NCBI GenBank assembly: GCA_003427395.1
Contig: BFEA01000626.1
Location: forward strand, 238,242-268,942
DNA from: Chara braunii
Lineage: Eukaryota > Streptophyta > Charophyceae > Charales > Characeae
Reading direction: 5' to 3'
DNA length: 30,701 nt
In this document: in pieces, positions 9,480 to 17,619 of the stretch
Layout: each line of letters opens with the position of its first letter
How positions within the stretch are numbered: position 1 is the stretch's first letter
Notes under the pieces: generated by a model
Seen by the model: only the letters and a program-made list of their open reading frames with translations
Databases searched by the model: none
What the model was told of the DNA's origin: nothing
Translations under genes and position numbers: made by a program

Positions 9480-9675
9480 TTGTCTACGAACAAAACTGAA
9501 ATTCCTTAAATATAAAAACAAGAGTCTAAACTGCTCAGTGCATTTCATTCCGCATAAGCGTTTGGATAATCTGGAATGCGGCGTGGCATGTCCGCAAGAC
9601 CTAAGAAATACATAGGAAAGAAAGTTAAATTCACACCAAAGAAAGTAATCTGAAAATGAATTTGACCTAAGATTT
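9480..9675 (-). pseudogene. cox1: Mitochondrial cox1 fragment
   Basis: The minus strand encodes a recognisable C-terminal part of cytochrome c oxidase subunit 1: [23 protein letters not shown], then [14 protein letters not shown], a TGA, and NALSSL. Cox1 normally reads [21 protein letters not shown] here, so the TGA (plus 9545-9547) falls on the conserved Trp. An in-frame TAA occurs further upstream, and the copy is short and lies in nuclear-type DNA, so it is best read as a decayed mitochondrial insertion (NUMT). The TGA at Trp may be an ordinary mutation, or may reflect a donor mitochondrial code with UGA = Trp. Confidence 0.85.
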
Positions 9676-9766
9676 ATACGTATTGAGGTCCATTAATTTA
9701 CGTAATAGGTTCTTGTAATTTCATGAAAATCATCATAGCATAAAAACAAATATTGTTTCGTATTCC

Positions 9767-10171
9767 TCTTTTCCTTTATTGATTCAATTGTTTATTTTTT
9801 GTTTAGTGGAAACGAATCCTGTTTCTTTTGATTTACCAAAAGCGAAAGTTGAGTTAGTTGGAGGATATAACGTAGAATATTTTTCATGGGTTTTGTTCTT
9901 TTTTTTTTCAAGGTAGTATGCTCATATGATTTTAATGACTATTTTATGTATTTTTTTATTTTTTGTGGTTGGTTGCTCATCGTTCAGTTTGGAAGGAAGA
10001 TACATCATTAGAGAGGCTGTCTTGGTAACAACCATTTGTGTTTTAATTTTTTCAGGTCTCTGTTTTCTAAATTTTTATGCGGTTGCACTGAAGTCAATGT
10101 TTATCATATCAAATTCGCACTATGAATTTTCTCAAAAATGTTTGATGTTTCTTGGGGTCAAAGTTATATAA
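9767..10171 (+). pseudogene. nad1: Mitochondrial nad1, divergent copy
   Basis: One frame carries the hallmark of NADH dehydrogenase subunit 1 (complex I membrane arm): CLVETNPVSFDLPKAKVEL, then GGYNVEYF, then YAHMILMTILCIFLFF. The usual nad1 sequence is ETNR.[20 protein letters not shown] followed by GEYANMILM. The frame has a single in-frame stop, TAG 9914-9916, exactly where the conserved Glu of GEYANM belongs. The C-terminal end (SQKCLMFLGVKV) weakly follows the family's YDQLM-LGWKV. The upstream part of the gene is absent. It is hydrophobic, and its neighbours are also mitochondrial fragments, so it is a NUMT. Confidence 0.85.
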
Positions 10172-10221
10172 ATCATAAATGGATCAGAGGTTCTTTACTC
10201 ATTGGAAGCACATTTTTGTAT

Positions 10222-10293
10222 ACAATAAAGGTGCACGGGATCTTACCGTCTAGTCACTGGTACTCCTCATCTTCTTGGGGAACTTAATTTCAC
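10222..10293 (-). rRNA. Mitochondrial-type LSU rRNA fragment, domain V
   Basis: The minus strand follows the bacterial 23S segment around E. coli 2030-2100: GAAATT, then AAGATG, GAGTACC, GACGGTAAGATCCCGTG and CACCTTTA. The canonical parts are GTGAAATTGAA, GAAGATGCAGTGTACC, GACGGAAAGACCCCGTG and AACCTTTACT. It is a fragment only. Two better copies of the same segment lie at 12803-12917 and 13178-13291. Confidence 0.75.
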
Positions 10294-10334
10294 ACCCAAA
10301 CTCTTTAAAAAAAATCTAACAATCTTTCTCGTTC

Positions 10335-10445
10335 TTTAAAAGCCCAAGGTTCGAGTGGGCTAGTGGCCAACACAACATTTCAAAAGTCGTGAGACAGTTC
10401 GGTTCCTATCTACCATGGGTGATTTGAAGAGAACCGAGAGCCTTC
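10335..10445 (+). rRNA. Mitochondrial-type LSU rRNA fragment, sarcin-ricin side of domain V/VI
   Basis: GTCGTGAGACAGTTCGG is an exact match to a highly conserved 23S segment (near E. coli 2640), followed by TCCTATCTACCATGGG in place of the usual CCCTATCTGCCGTGGG. The upstream sequence matches more weakly. It is on the opposite strand from the neighbouring LSU piece at 10222-10293, so the rRNA is fragmented and rearranged. Confidence 0.85.
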
Positions 10446-10744
10446 GCATTTCTTTTTTTCTTGAAAAACTTGTTTTGCATCTTTTGCAATGAAATTACCT
10501 TCACGAACTTAACAAATTCGTCTCTTCGGCCAAAACAAAAAAAAATATTTTTTTTTCTGTTCATTTTACTTTCTTGTTTCAACCATCTAATCATTTAGTT
10601 TCTTGTGTTATTATGTTTCTTCTGATTTCTTTATTTAAAAACTATCTTTCATCCATGAATTTCCTATTGGAGAGTCAGAATAAAGTTGACTTTGTGAATT
10701 GAAACATATAAGCAGAGGCCTCAGAAGTTTGGCTAGCCCCCAAC
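10446..10744. other. AT-rich spacer with a dispersed repeat
   Basis: About 65 bp at 10563-10628 (AACCATCTA, then TTATGTTTCTTCTGATTTC) recurs at about 12433-12510 with small differences. This repeat probably belongs to the mitochondrial-derived DNA. No gene was recognised. Confidence 0.5.
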
Positions 10745-10993
10745 TTAAAAATTTGCAGTTTGAGGATGAACGTTGCACAAAGTCGTATATAGTAAAAGAG
10801 GACTAAGATGAGTTAACCCCAAAACACCACACAAATTCTCGTGGACTAGCATAACTACAAAATTTATAGCAACACCACGAACAACGGGTCGTCTTCTTAA
10901 AGAGGTTTGACAACTGCGAGCTGGATGAACGTCGTGTGAATGATCAATCAAATATGTGTTCTCCATAGGATCCTTTGTGACGTTTGACATCAA
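10745..10993 (-). pseudogene. rpl2: Possible mitochondrial rpl2 fragment
   Basis: An open frame contains RRRPVVRGVAIN, which resembles the end of ribosomal protein L2 (family pattern R-P-x-V-R-G-V-A-M-N-P-V-D-H-P-H-G-G). The histidine-glycine motif that should follow is not preserved; instead it reads FVVMLVHENLCG. Its position among other mitochondrial relics supports the reading, but only about twelve residues match well and another origin is possible. Confidence 0.4.
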
Positions 10994-11089
10994 TCAGGTA
11001 ACTAGGTTCAAAAATTCAGACTCTCAACTTGCTCTTTTGCAAGCTACGATGTCATTCAGCTAATTTATGTAGATCATCATTTGTTTTTC

Positions 11090-11321
11090 CTACGTAGCAC
11101 CGTGTTCGCGATCGGAGGCGAACGCGAACATGTTCGTCTGAACACGAACAAGCGTCAAAACCCCTCCGAACACAAACATAAAAAATATATATTTTTTTAA
11201 ATAAATCTCAGAAATTCTAAAAAATATATATATATGTTATGTAAAATAACAATACAAACAACTTTTGCCTTGGAGTCATGTTCAAATTCGTAATCAATCA
11301 TGAGTGAAAAATCAAAAACAA

Positions 11322-11353
<32 letters not shown>

Positions 11354-11465
11354 TTACGAAAAAAAAAAATGTTCATCGGAGCATGTTCGCGAGTTATTCG
11401 CGTGAACGAGCGAACACGTTCGCACGAATGTGAAGGGGCACAAACACGTTCGCCGTGCTGCGCAG
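11090..11465 (+). mobile_element. hAT-like MITE, copy 1 (376 bp)
   Basis: Terminal inverted repeats CTACGTAGCAC...GTGCTGCGCAG are followed inward by repeated GTTCGCG/CGAACGCG palindromes. An internal block (GTTATGTAAAATAACAATAC, then TTTTGCCTTGGAGTCATG) is shared with the other copies. Flanking octamers TGTTTTTC and CTTTTTTC match at 6 of 8 bases, consistent with an 8-bp target duplication. The element is non-coding. The 8-bp duplication suggests mobilisation by a hAT-family transposase not present in the window. Confidence 0.85.
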
Positions 11466-11603
11466 CTTTTTTCTACCAAATCCTTGTTTTTTCGAAGCAT
11501 CATGTAATTCAGCAGTTAAATATTTATCTAAATTATGTTTTGTTTTGTCAAACATCGTCTCCACAAGGCGCCTTCAAGAATCGACTGAAAAGCGAAGATT
11601 TCT

Positions 11604-11660
11604 TGACGACTCTTTAGTATAATGGATAAGACTAATTGGGTGGTTCCGAAGATTCATGCT
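11604..11660 (+). tRNA. tRNA-Arg-like 5' half (probable relic)
   Basis: CTTTAGTATAATGGATAAGAC has the look of a tRNA acceptor and D-arm (A-box-like TAGTATAATGG). It is followed by CCGAAGATTCATGC, which recalls the anticodon 3' side of tRNA-Arg (CAGAAGATTC). No convincing T-arm or closing acceptor stem follows, so it is a fragment or a chance resemblance within the mitochondrial-derived DNA. Confidence 0.35.
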
Positions 11661-11964
11661 TCTCTTACTTCGAAAATAGGTTTGACATTTTCAATCGTGT
11701 TAACAAAATACGTGATTACATTCATAAAAGAGTTTAAAAGAGTTGAGGCGGAGCCTCTACCAGGCTGAAAAGCATGACTGCAATCAATAAATTTATCTTC
11801 GTATGAATGATCATGATAAACGATCATCCAAATAAGTGCAATTACAAAAAGTAAAAATTCAGCGTACAACACACGAGGAAGTATTTTTACCTCTCAACAG
11901 GTCAGGATTTCCCAACCATTTTTTTTACGGATTTCGGGTTTGAAGTTGTCGCTTAGTATTGGCA
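11661..11964. other. AT-rich spacer with an unrecognised short frame
   Basis: A minus-strand frame of 72 codons (11654-11872) has a hydrophobic start (FLLFVIALIWMIV) and no motif I can assign. It could be a mitochondrial membrane-protein relic. No other feature was seen. Confidence 0.3.
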
Positions 11965-12080
11965 TTTTGTTGTTGTATCGAATTAAGTCACATGATACAC
12001 CACTTGTGCGGACCCCCATCAATTCCTTTCAGTTCCAGCCTTGTGACCGTACTTCTTAGGCGAAGTGTTTAATGAGGGTG
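11965..12080 (-). rRNA. Mitochondrial-type SSU rRNA fragment (907-region)
   Basis: The minus strand reads AAGAAGTACGGTCACAAGG, then AAAGGAATTGATGGGGGTCC, GCACAAGTGGTG, ATCATGTGACTTAATTCGAT. This aligns to bacterial 16S around E. coli 880-965 (GGGAGTACGG, AATTGACGGGGGCCCGCAC, AAGCGGTGGAGCATGTGGTTTAATTCGAT). It is clearly bacterial or organellar rather than nuclear 18S, and diverged from plastid and plant mitochondrial forms. Beyond these limits similarity fades. Confidence 0.9.
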
Positions 12081-12194
12081 AATAAGCTTAAATAAGTTAA
12101 ACACAAGTCAACTTTTGATACTTCCCCGTTAGGTGCAATCACCAAAATTTATTGACGCTAACACTTCGTAATGCATTATGATATTTTTTTGTCA

Positions 12195-12300
12195 ACAACC
12201 AAGAAAGTTTCTCCCCATGACTTTTTGCTTCTCATTGTGTCTCTTCTTTCTCAACGCCAAGGCATCCACCCAGTGCATTATTTTAGATATCGCAGGGTCT
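12195..12300 (-). rRNA. Mitochondrial-type LSU rRNA 5'-end fragment
   Basis: The minus strand carries GCACTGGGTGGATGCCTTGGC, the diagnostic 5' end of 23S-type rRNA (canonical CACGGTGGATGCCCTGGC), followed by ATGGGGAGAAACTTTC, near the position of the canonical AATGGGGAAACC. It lies directly upstream, in transcription direction, of the SSU fragment at 11965-12080. LSU 5' sequence thus precedes SSU middle sequence, an order not found in a standard rRNA operon. Confidence 0.85.
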
Positions 12301-12556
12301 TTCGCTACTTCTCACTTTTAGATTATATAATATCATAGACTACTAAGGACATGTATATTGAAATACGTCATCACTTTTTCATTCTTAGTTTTTCTGTTGT
12401 ATTAGCCTACAAGAAAAAAATCTATCATTTTTTTTACTTTACATTCTAGTTTTAACCATCTATTTTTTCATGTTTTTTTGTTATGTTTCTTCCGATTTCT
12501 TTCTTTGTAGTTTTTTTTACATTCAAATATACATATCGCTATTCATTTGTAGTGTA

Positions 12557-12640
12557 TGGCTACCGGGACTCGAACCCACAAGGTGCGAAGCGCCGCCACA
12601 TCCTACATGTGGTGCATAAACCAATTTCGTCATGGAAAAT
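12557..12640 (-). tRNA. tRNA-Leu(UAG)-like sequence, probably degenerate
   Basis: Read on the minus strand it contains GACGAAATTGGTTTATGC (D-arm as in organellar tRNA-Leu), an anticodon arm CCACA/TGTGG with TAG in the loop, a long variable arm (GGCGCTTCGC), and GGGTTCGAGTCCC. Position 33 would be G rather than T, and the 5' and 3' acceptor strands do not pair, so the gene is broken or mis-bounded. The long variable arm and TAG anticodon favour leucine. Confidence 0.5.
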
Positions 12641-12802
12641 ATTTGGCAAACAAAAAAAATTCACTAGAAAAGAAAGACCTATATTTCGAAGACTAAAAAA
12701 AAAAAAAGGTCGGGGAAACCCGAGAAAAGTCGGTCCATAGGAGCCTTTAGCTCGTCTAGTTATAAGCGTCTTTGAAAAGAAGGGTCGAAAACTTACACAT
12801 TT

Positions 12803-12917
12803 AATCAAGGTTGTCAATGCAACGTCATAGTAAAGATGCACGGGGGCTTACCATCCAATCGTTGGTACTCCGCATCTTCACAGAGAATTCAATTTCACTG
12901 GGCCCATATTGGAGACA
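12803..12917 (-). rRNA. Mitochondrial-type LSU rRNA fragment, domain V (copy 1)
   Basis: The minus strand follows E. coli 23S near 2010-2110: TGTCTCC, CAGTGAAATTGAATTCTCTG, TGAAGATGCGGAGTACC, CCCCCGTGCATCTTTACTAT. The bacterial counterparts are CTGTCTCC, CAGTGAAATTGAACTCGCTG, TGAAGATGCAGTGTACC, ACCCCGTGAACCTTTACTAT. The match is strong enough to be sure of identity. The flanking rRNA is missing. Confidence 0.9.
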
Positions 12918-12930
12918 AAAGGTCACGCTA

Positions 12931-13030
12931 GAAGTCGGGGGTCCAAATCCCGTTTTTCCTGGGAGATATGGTTGAGTGGTTGAAGGCGCTTACATAGTAG
13001 CGTTAAAGGCAAATTTGCCTATATGTCGAA
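12931..13030 (+). tRNA. tRNA-Ser-like sequence with halves in permuted order (copy 1)
   Basis: A T-arm and 3' acceptor strand (GGGGGTCCAAATCCCG, TTTTTCC ending at 12959) come first. They are followed within 2 bp by a 5' half resembling organellar tRNA-Ser (GGAGATATGGTTGAGTGG, TTGAAGGC), then a GCGCT/AGCGT stem and an AGGCAAATTTGCCT hairpin that fits a serine-type variable arm. GGAGATA can pair with TTTTTCC at 6 of 7 positions, counting one G-T pair. The apparent anticodon loop has 8 nt and no confident anticodon. It may be a permuted tRNA gene, or two relics joined by rearrangement. Confidence 0.45.
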
Positions 13031-13177
13031 ACCTTCACCGAGTATCCAATAATGAATGCGTCAGTGCAAACAATCAGCAGGGTACGACTGTGTCTCCGAG
13101 ATGCAGTTGAACAGGGAGTTCATCAACTCGAAGTGTAGGTGGGATACCAAAAGAAGGGTCGAAAACATACATATTTA

Positions 13178-13291
13178 ATCAAGGTTGTCAATGCAAAGTC
13201 ATAGTAAAGATGCACGGGATCTTACCATCCAGTCGTTGGTACTCCGCATTTTCACGGAGAATTCAATTTCACTGAGCCCATATTGGAAACA
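13178..13291 (-). rRNA. Mitochondrial-type LSU rRNA fragment, domain V (copy 2)
   Basis: Same segment as 12803-12917 in the second tandem unit, with GATCCCGTGCATCTTTACTA retained. Confidence 0.9.
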
Positions 13292-13304
13292 ACAGGTCAT
13301 GCTA

Positions 13305-13400
13305 GAAGTTGGGGGTCCAAATCCCGTTTTTCCCGGGAGATATGGTTGAGTGGTTGAAGGCGCTTACATAGTAGCGTTAAAGGCAAATTTGCCTATATGT
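13305..13400 (+). tRNA. tRNA-Ser-like sequence with halves in permuted order (copy 2)
   Basis: Second tandem copy of the arrangement at 12931-13030. The acceptor-like strands, the TGGTTGAGTGGTTGAAGG D-arm and the AGGCAAATTTGCCT arm are unchanged. Because of the duplication, the 5' half of copy 1 is also followed, about 300 bp later, by the 3' half of copy 2. Confidence 0.4.
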
Positions 13401-13519
13401 CGAAACTTCACCGAATATTCAATAATGAATGCGTCGGTGCAAATCAGCAGGGTCCGACCGTGTCTCCGAGATGCAGTTGAACGGGAATTTCATGAACTCG
13501 AGGTATAGGTGGGATGCCA

Positions 13520-14865
13520 CACCAGACGTGGCAAGGCACGAAGCAATGCCTTCTCTGTACTTACGTTGATTACTTATGTACTTCCCTGCATACGAGGAGA
13601 ACCGACGGGATCTATGAATTCTTGTAAAAGTCAAAACTCCGGGAACTATTTCATGTTAATATGTGCATGAGCCAATCCAAACAAGATTCAAAAGCGGTGC
13701 ATAACCTTGTTCCAATAAGTCGTGGTCAACGAGAACTTATTATTGAAGATAGATAAATGTATATTATGAATTGTTTCAACCTTCGGCCGCCTATAACTAT
13801 ATATACCTTTGGTGAGCCTCAAGTTATATCGTTTTTTTACTGACCAACATTGTTTTCCACGGAATGGAGAATGCTTTCAATGAGTGGGCTCAACAACAGG
13901 ACATCAAAGGCCCAGTTATCCAAATACGTATACTTGTGTAGAAGCACCCAAAGGACAATTTTGACCACAACACATTCGAAAGGTGTCGTGTTATAATAAA
14001 TCGAAAAAATGATTTAAAAGAATTGTTACAAACGATATTTCAAATTTCTTGGTGAACTTGAGCAGTACGAATCAGTCAGCGGTCGGGTGAGACTTAGTAT
14101 ACGCCGAACCTTTCTTATCTTAAAAGAACAATGGTCATTGTCAAAATGCATGCGGAAAAACACTTAAATAACCACATCAACAAAAACAGGGTCTATATCA
14201 TATTTAGATAAATCACTGCTCAATTTATGAGTTTTGAATTATTTTCGTAGTTTGAGAATTTGACTTATTTTCAGTAATCCATCATAGAATAAGTTGTCGT
14301 GTTTCTATCCGAACAAAAATTAAAGTTAATAACAAGAAATGAGTTAACATCAGAAAGATGAATATCAACATGAAACCTGTTTTGATGTACCAAATTGGTT
14401 TATACTCGAAGATTGACGTAAATTATTTCACCAATTTACAAATAATTTCATTATTGGTATATTCATGAGACATATGCAAACAGAAAGATAATTTATATGT
14501 GTAGAAAATAATAGAAAATGTAGTGCACCTAAAAGGATAAATAACATTGTTAATATGGAAGATAATAATCGTGACCTTTGACCTACAAAGAAAAGAGTAA
14601 AACCTCATCAGGCTAAGCAGATACCACGACCCATTTTCTATTAGCGAAGTAGCAGTGTTTTCCTGTTACCACGTGTAGAAGTTCGCAAGAGATTAATTTC
14701 TCAAAGTAATGATGTGCCCTAACCTTAGCTAATTCTTTCACACCATAATTATGTAAAACACTCAAAAACTTAAATCATTGAATTATCGTTTTTTTTTCTT
14801 CGATTTATTCGATTCAAAATATAATATGTTTTTATTTTCCCCCCTTGTTTATTGAGTATAATTTC
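13520..14865. other. AT-rich mitochondrial-like DNA, no intact gene
   Basis: Mostly unassignable. On the plus strand at about 13926-13964 the reading TYTCVEAPKGQF, followed by TGA, resembles the conserved TYTSVEAPKGEFG of complex I subunit nad7; it is short and isolated, so only a suggestion. A CTGATGA on the minus strand near 14605 is not followed by a hammerhead helix II. Confidence 0.35.
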
Positions 14866-14990
14866 ATTTCGATATCGAAGACCCTTCCCTTCACAAACTT
14901 TAGGAGACTTACAATGTTTGATTAAGGCAACAAATTGTGCAACCTTTTGTCAGTCGATTCTCATTAACTCAATTGACATTTGCATAACAA
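14866..14990 (+). pseudogene. Second partial copy of a nad1-associated segment
   Basis: TTTCATTTCGATATCGAAGA, then CTTTAGGAGACTTACAATG and TTTGATT match, with few changes, the minus-strand sequence at 16985-17045 that leads into the nad1 relic there. This copy does not continue into recognisable nad1 transmembrane sequence. Confidence 0.5.
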
Positions 14991-15275
14991 GGACATTATT
15001 TCTATTTAAAAAGATTCCCCAAATACGTAAAATAAAAAGAATCATTAAAAATCTTAAATATTTCACTAAGTCCAGAATCAGATATGATGATTCAGAGACA
15101 TGCGTGATTTCTGAGCCTACTAAAATGACTTAAGAATTTCATTATTTTGATTTTCTTAGTCCTTGGCTCCTGGAAATGGATCGAACTGATAAAAAAAAAA
15201 ATGATTCCTGGTGAGAAGAGAGCATAAAATTTATAAAGAAATTTGTTGGAGTGGGAATATATACTTTATTAAAAC

Positions 15276-15619
15276 CTACGTAGCACCATGTTCGCGTTCG
15301 GAGGCGAACGCGAACATGTTCACCCGAACGCGAACAAGCGCCCCAAACCCTTCGAACGCGAACATAAAAAATATTAAAAAAATAAAAAACCGTTCTCAGA
15401 AAAATCTGGAAAAAAAAATGTTATGTAAAATAACAATACAAGCAACTTTTGCCTTGGAGTCATGTTTAAATTCGTAGTCAATCATGAGTTAAGAAGCAAA
15501 AATATATATATATATATATTTTTTACGAAAAAAAAAATGTTCGCTCGAACATGTTCACGAGTTGTTCGCGCGAACGCGCGAACATGAAGGGGCACGATCA
15601 CGTTCGTCGTGCTACGCAG
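15276..15619 (+). mobile_element. hAT-like MITE, copy 2 (344 bp) with perfect TSD
   Basis: TIRs are CTACGTAGCAC...GTGCTACGCAG. Flanks at 15268-15275 and 15620-15627 are both ATTAAAAC, a perfect 8-bp target duplication that fits the hAT preference nTnnnnAn. The interior has the same AATAACAATACAAGCAAC and TTTTGCCTTGGAGTCATG blocks as copy 1. It is non-coding. The perfect TSD makes it the best copy for defining the family. Confidence 0.92.
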
Positions 15620-15812
15620 ATTAAAACAAAGAATTACAAATTATTACACCAAATTACAAGTGAACGAAATTGGTCGAGTAGTTTCAGTATGATAAAAGAC
15701 ACTTGGAATGACTAACTCATACCGGGAACCATAACTTTTACTTATGCTATAATGCTAAAAGCAACATGAATTTAATTGAATTTTTATTTTTGACTAGATT
15801 TTATTTAAAAGA

Positions 15813-15992
15813 TGCATTAGTCACACTTGGGAAGGCAGAATCATGTGCGGGGCAGGTCTATATGAGAGAGGGGTATAGACACAAACAAAGTTGCATCGTA
15901 AACGAACCTCTACAAGTTCCTATGTAGCAGCTTGTCTACCGAAGGAATATTGGGACAAAGCCCAATGTATAAAATGAATCAGCAACTCCCCA
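15813..15992 (+). repeat. Left arm of a ~180-bp inverted repeat
   Basis: Complementary, with scattered mismatches, to 17267-17435, about 1.27 kb away. Read on the plus strand, one frame gives SSYVAACLPKEYWDKAQCIK, a stop (TGA) and ISNSP, followed by CAG-GTAAAG, which resembles a splice donor. The other arm has Gly at the stop position. No target duplication could be matched at the outer ends. Confidence 0.8.
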
Positions 15993-16141
15993 GGTAAAGT
16001 TCAGACCACTATCACCACAACTGTGCAATCACAAAGAGGTACAAAAACTATCTGACTTCTACGTGTGAGAGCAAATGGTAAGGACGCAAAGCCCAACGTG
16101 TATGAAAGAAATTATTCCCCTTGCTGCCTGAAACAATCCAG

Positions 16142-16610
16142 TTAAGCATTGTACCTAGCCTTCTCAAATGCCACCAAATTTCTTAGAAATGTTCCGCAAA
16201 GCTCAAACAAGGTATTCGTTTGGAAAACCACGCAACCACAACTCCATCTTAAGTGTGAACTAGAATACTGCATTAGTGTCGGGTAGAGTTGTGAAGCATT
16301 TCGCACGGTGCAGACAAACGTCAATCACTGCATTTTTTTGTTGCCGACTTGTAAAGCTGCAAAAGTCATGAATGTTCTGAAACTATATTATGTTATCCTT
16401 CACCCATCTGTGGTTCTTATTCACAGCCGTGCAAACGATTTCCAGAGGCATTCTGCACACTTCCAACACACAACCCAGAAAGTCCCAATAATTGTCAAGA
16501 CTCGTTTTTTCCAGCGTTAATGCCTTTTTATAGCAAATCTGAAAAAGTTCAATCACCCCACAGGACGGACGACTCATCACACTCCACATAGCGGATGAAG
16601 ATCGATACAT
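16142..16610 (-). other. Unrecognised open frames, possible exon remnants
   Basis: Two minus-strand frames (16383-16610 and 16142-16324) have ordinary protein-like composition (TLEKTSLDNYWDFLGCVLEV; WSCGCVVFQTNTLFELCG) but no motif I recognise. They lie inside the inverted repeat at 15.8-17.4 kb. They could be exon remnants or chance frames. Confidence 0.25.
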
Positions 16611-16730
16611 CAGACGTCACTCTCATTGCGCAATGCGGCTTAAGCATCCAACTCATCCCATTGGGATCAACTCGATGAGGACTGCATCAAACGAGATGCC
16701 AAAATGTTCAGTCAAATTATTCTGCCTGAA

Positions 16731-17045
16731 TTAGACATTCAATTGAATGAGGTATACAATCCCAAAACAAAATACAGACTTTGATTCAAGCGACCAAAAC
16801 TGAATTTTCATATTGACTATAAAAATAACGATCATTATAAAAAATTTTGGGATCCGATAAAGTAAAGTCATATTCATGATAGGTAACCAACCACCACAAA
16901 AGAAAAGAGTACATAAACTACTCATTAATATCATATTAACATAGTTCCCTAAGAGAAAAAAAAAAAAAAAACTCACTGTCAGAATCAAACGTTGTAAGCC
17001 TCCTTAAGTTTATAACGGGAATGATCTTCAATATCGAAATGAAAT
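16731..17045 (-). pseudogene. nad1: Mitochondrial nad1 relic, second copy
   Basis: The minus strand encodes EAYNV followed by several TGA codons and a long Phe run (from a 17-bp homopolymer), then [19 protein letters not shown] and CGGWLP. This matches the nad1 region normally reading YNVEYS, LFFLGEYANMILMS and LGGWLP. The sequence after GGWLP decays. It is a different and independently degraded copy from that at 9767-10171, on the opposite strand. Complex I subunit 1 is mitochondrially encoded, so this is a NUMT. Confidence 0.8.
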
Positions 17046-17101
17046 TATACTAAAGAAACAAGGTTAAAAAAAATAAACCATGTCATATTGCGAATCAAAA
17101 G

Positions 17102-17258
17102 AACGAACCTAACTGATTGACACACAAACAAATATCAGTCAGATTTTTAGAAGTTATTGGCTACCAACAATTTATTACTAGGCTGATACCCTCACATTCA
17201 TCTGGCCAATATTTGCGGATGATTTGAGCAACAACGAGAAGATTATCAGAATTGATTG
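17102..17258. repeat. ~157-bp direct repeat, first copy
   Basis: Nearly identical to 17461-17619, about 358 bp on. On the minus strand it reads INSDNLLVVAQIIRKYWPDE, then CEG, immediately followed by GTATCAG, which could be a splice donor. The protein is not recognised. Confidence 0.85.
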
Positions 17259-17266
17259 GGGAGTTG

Positions 17267-17435
17267 CTGATTCCTTTTATACATTGGGCTTTGTCCCAAT
17301 ATTCCTTCGGTGGACAAGCTGCTACATAGGAACTTATAGTGGTTCGTTTATGATGCAACTTTGTTTGTGTCTATACCCCTCTCTCATATAGACCTGCCCC
17401 GCACACGATTCTGCCTCTCCAAGTGTGACTAATGC
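17267..17435 (-). repeat. Right arm of the ~180-bp inverted repeat
   Basis: Reverse complement of 15813-15992. The minus-strand frame here is uninterrupted (SSYVAACPPKEYWDKAQCIK, then GISNSP) and runs on into the segment of the first direct repeat (17102-17258), giving a 65-codon frame at 17161-17358. The family is unknown. Confidence 0.8.
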
Positions 17436-17460
17436 TTGGATGCACTCTCATCAACAGATA

Positions 17461-17619
17461 ACGAACCTAACTGATTGACAATACAAACAGATATCAGTCA
17501 GATTTTTAGAAGTTATTGGCTACCAACAATTTATTACTAGGCAGATACCCTCACATTCATCTGGCCAATATTTGCGGATGATTTGAGCAACAACAAGAAG
17601 ATGATCAGAATTGATTGGT
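17461..17619. repeat. ~159-bp direct repeat, second copy
   Basis: Copy of 17102-17258 lacking the adjacent inverted-repeat segment. Further on, at about 17630-17670, a weaker echo (minus strand ATGCGAGGGTATGAGCC versus GTGAGGGTATCAGCC) suggests a third diverged unit. Confidence 0.85.

Larger units (their letters stand above)
12775..13148. repeat. 374-bp tandem duplication, first copy
   Basis: Nearly identical to 13149-13519 apart from substitutions and small indels. Each copy carries, in order, an LSU domain V piece (minus), a tRNA-Ser 3'-half-like piece and a tRNA-Ser 5'-half-like piece (plus), then about 120 bp without recognised content. Confidence 0.9.
13149..13519. repeat. 374-bp tandem duplication, second copy
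   Basis: See the first copy at 12775-13148. The differences are mostly transitions. Each copy keeps a recognisable LSU segment, so the duplication is fairly recent compared with the third, more diverged LSU copy at 10222-10293. Confidence 0.9.

Noticed and set aside
11654-11872. Minus-strand frame considered as cox2 or as an RT fragment (AFQPGRGSASTLL)
   Set aside because: Neither the cox2 copper-site region nor RT catalytic motifs are present; similarity is limited to a few residues.
11965-12300. Plastid or bacterial rRNA contamination
   Set aside because: The sequence is well diverged from plastid and free-living bacterial rRNA, comes in scrambled pieces, and lies beside nad1 and cox1 relics, which points to mitochondrial origin.
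14590-14620. Minus-strand CTGATGA near mitochondrial DNA as a hammerhead
   Set aside because: It is followed by a T-rich stretch with no helix II or GAAA.
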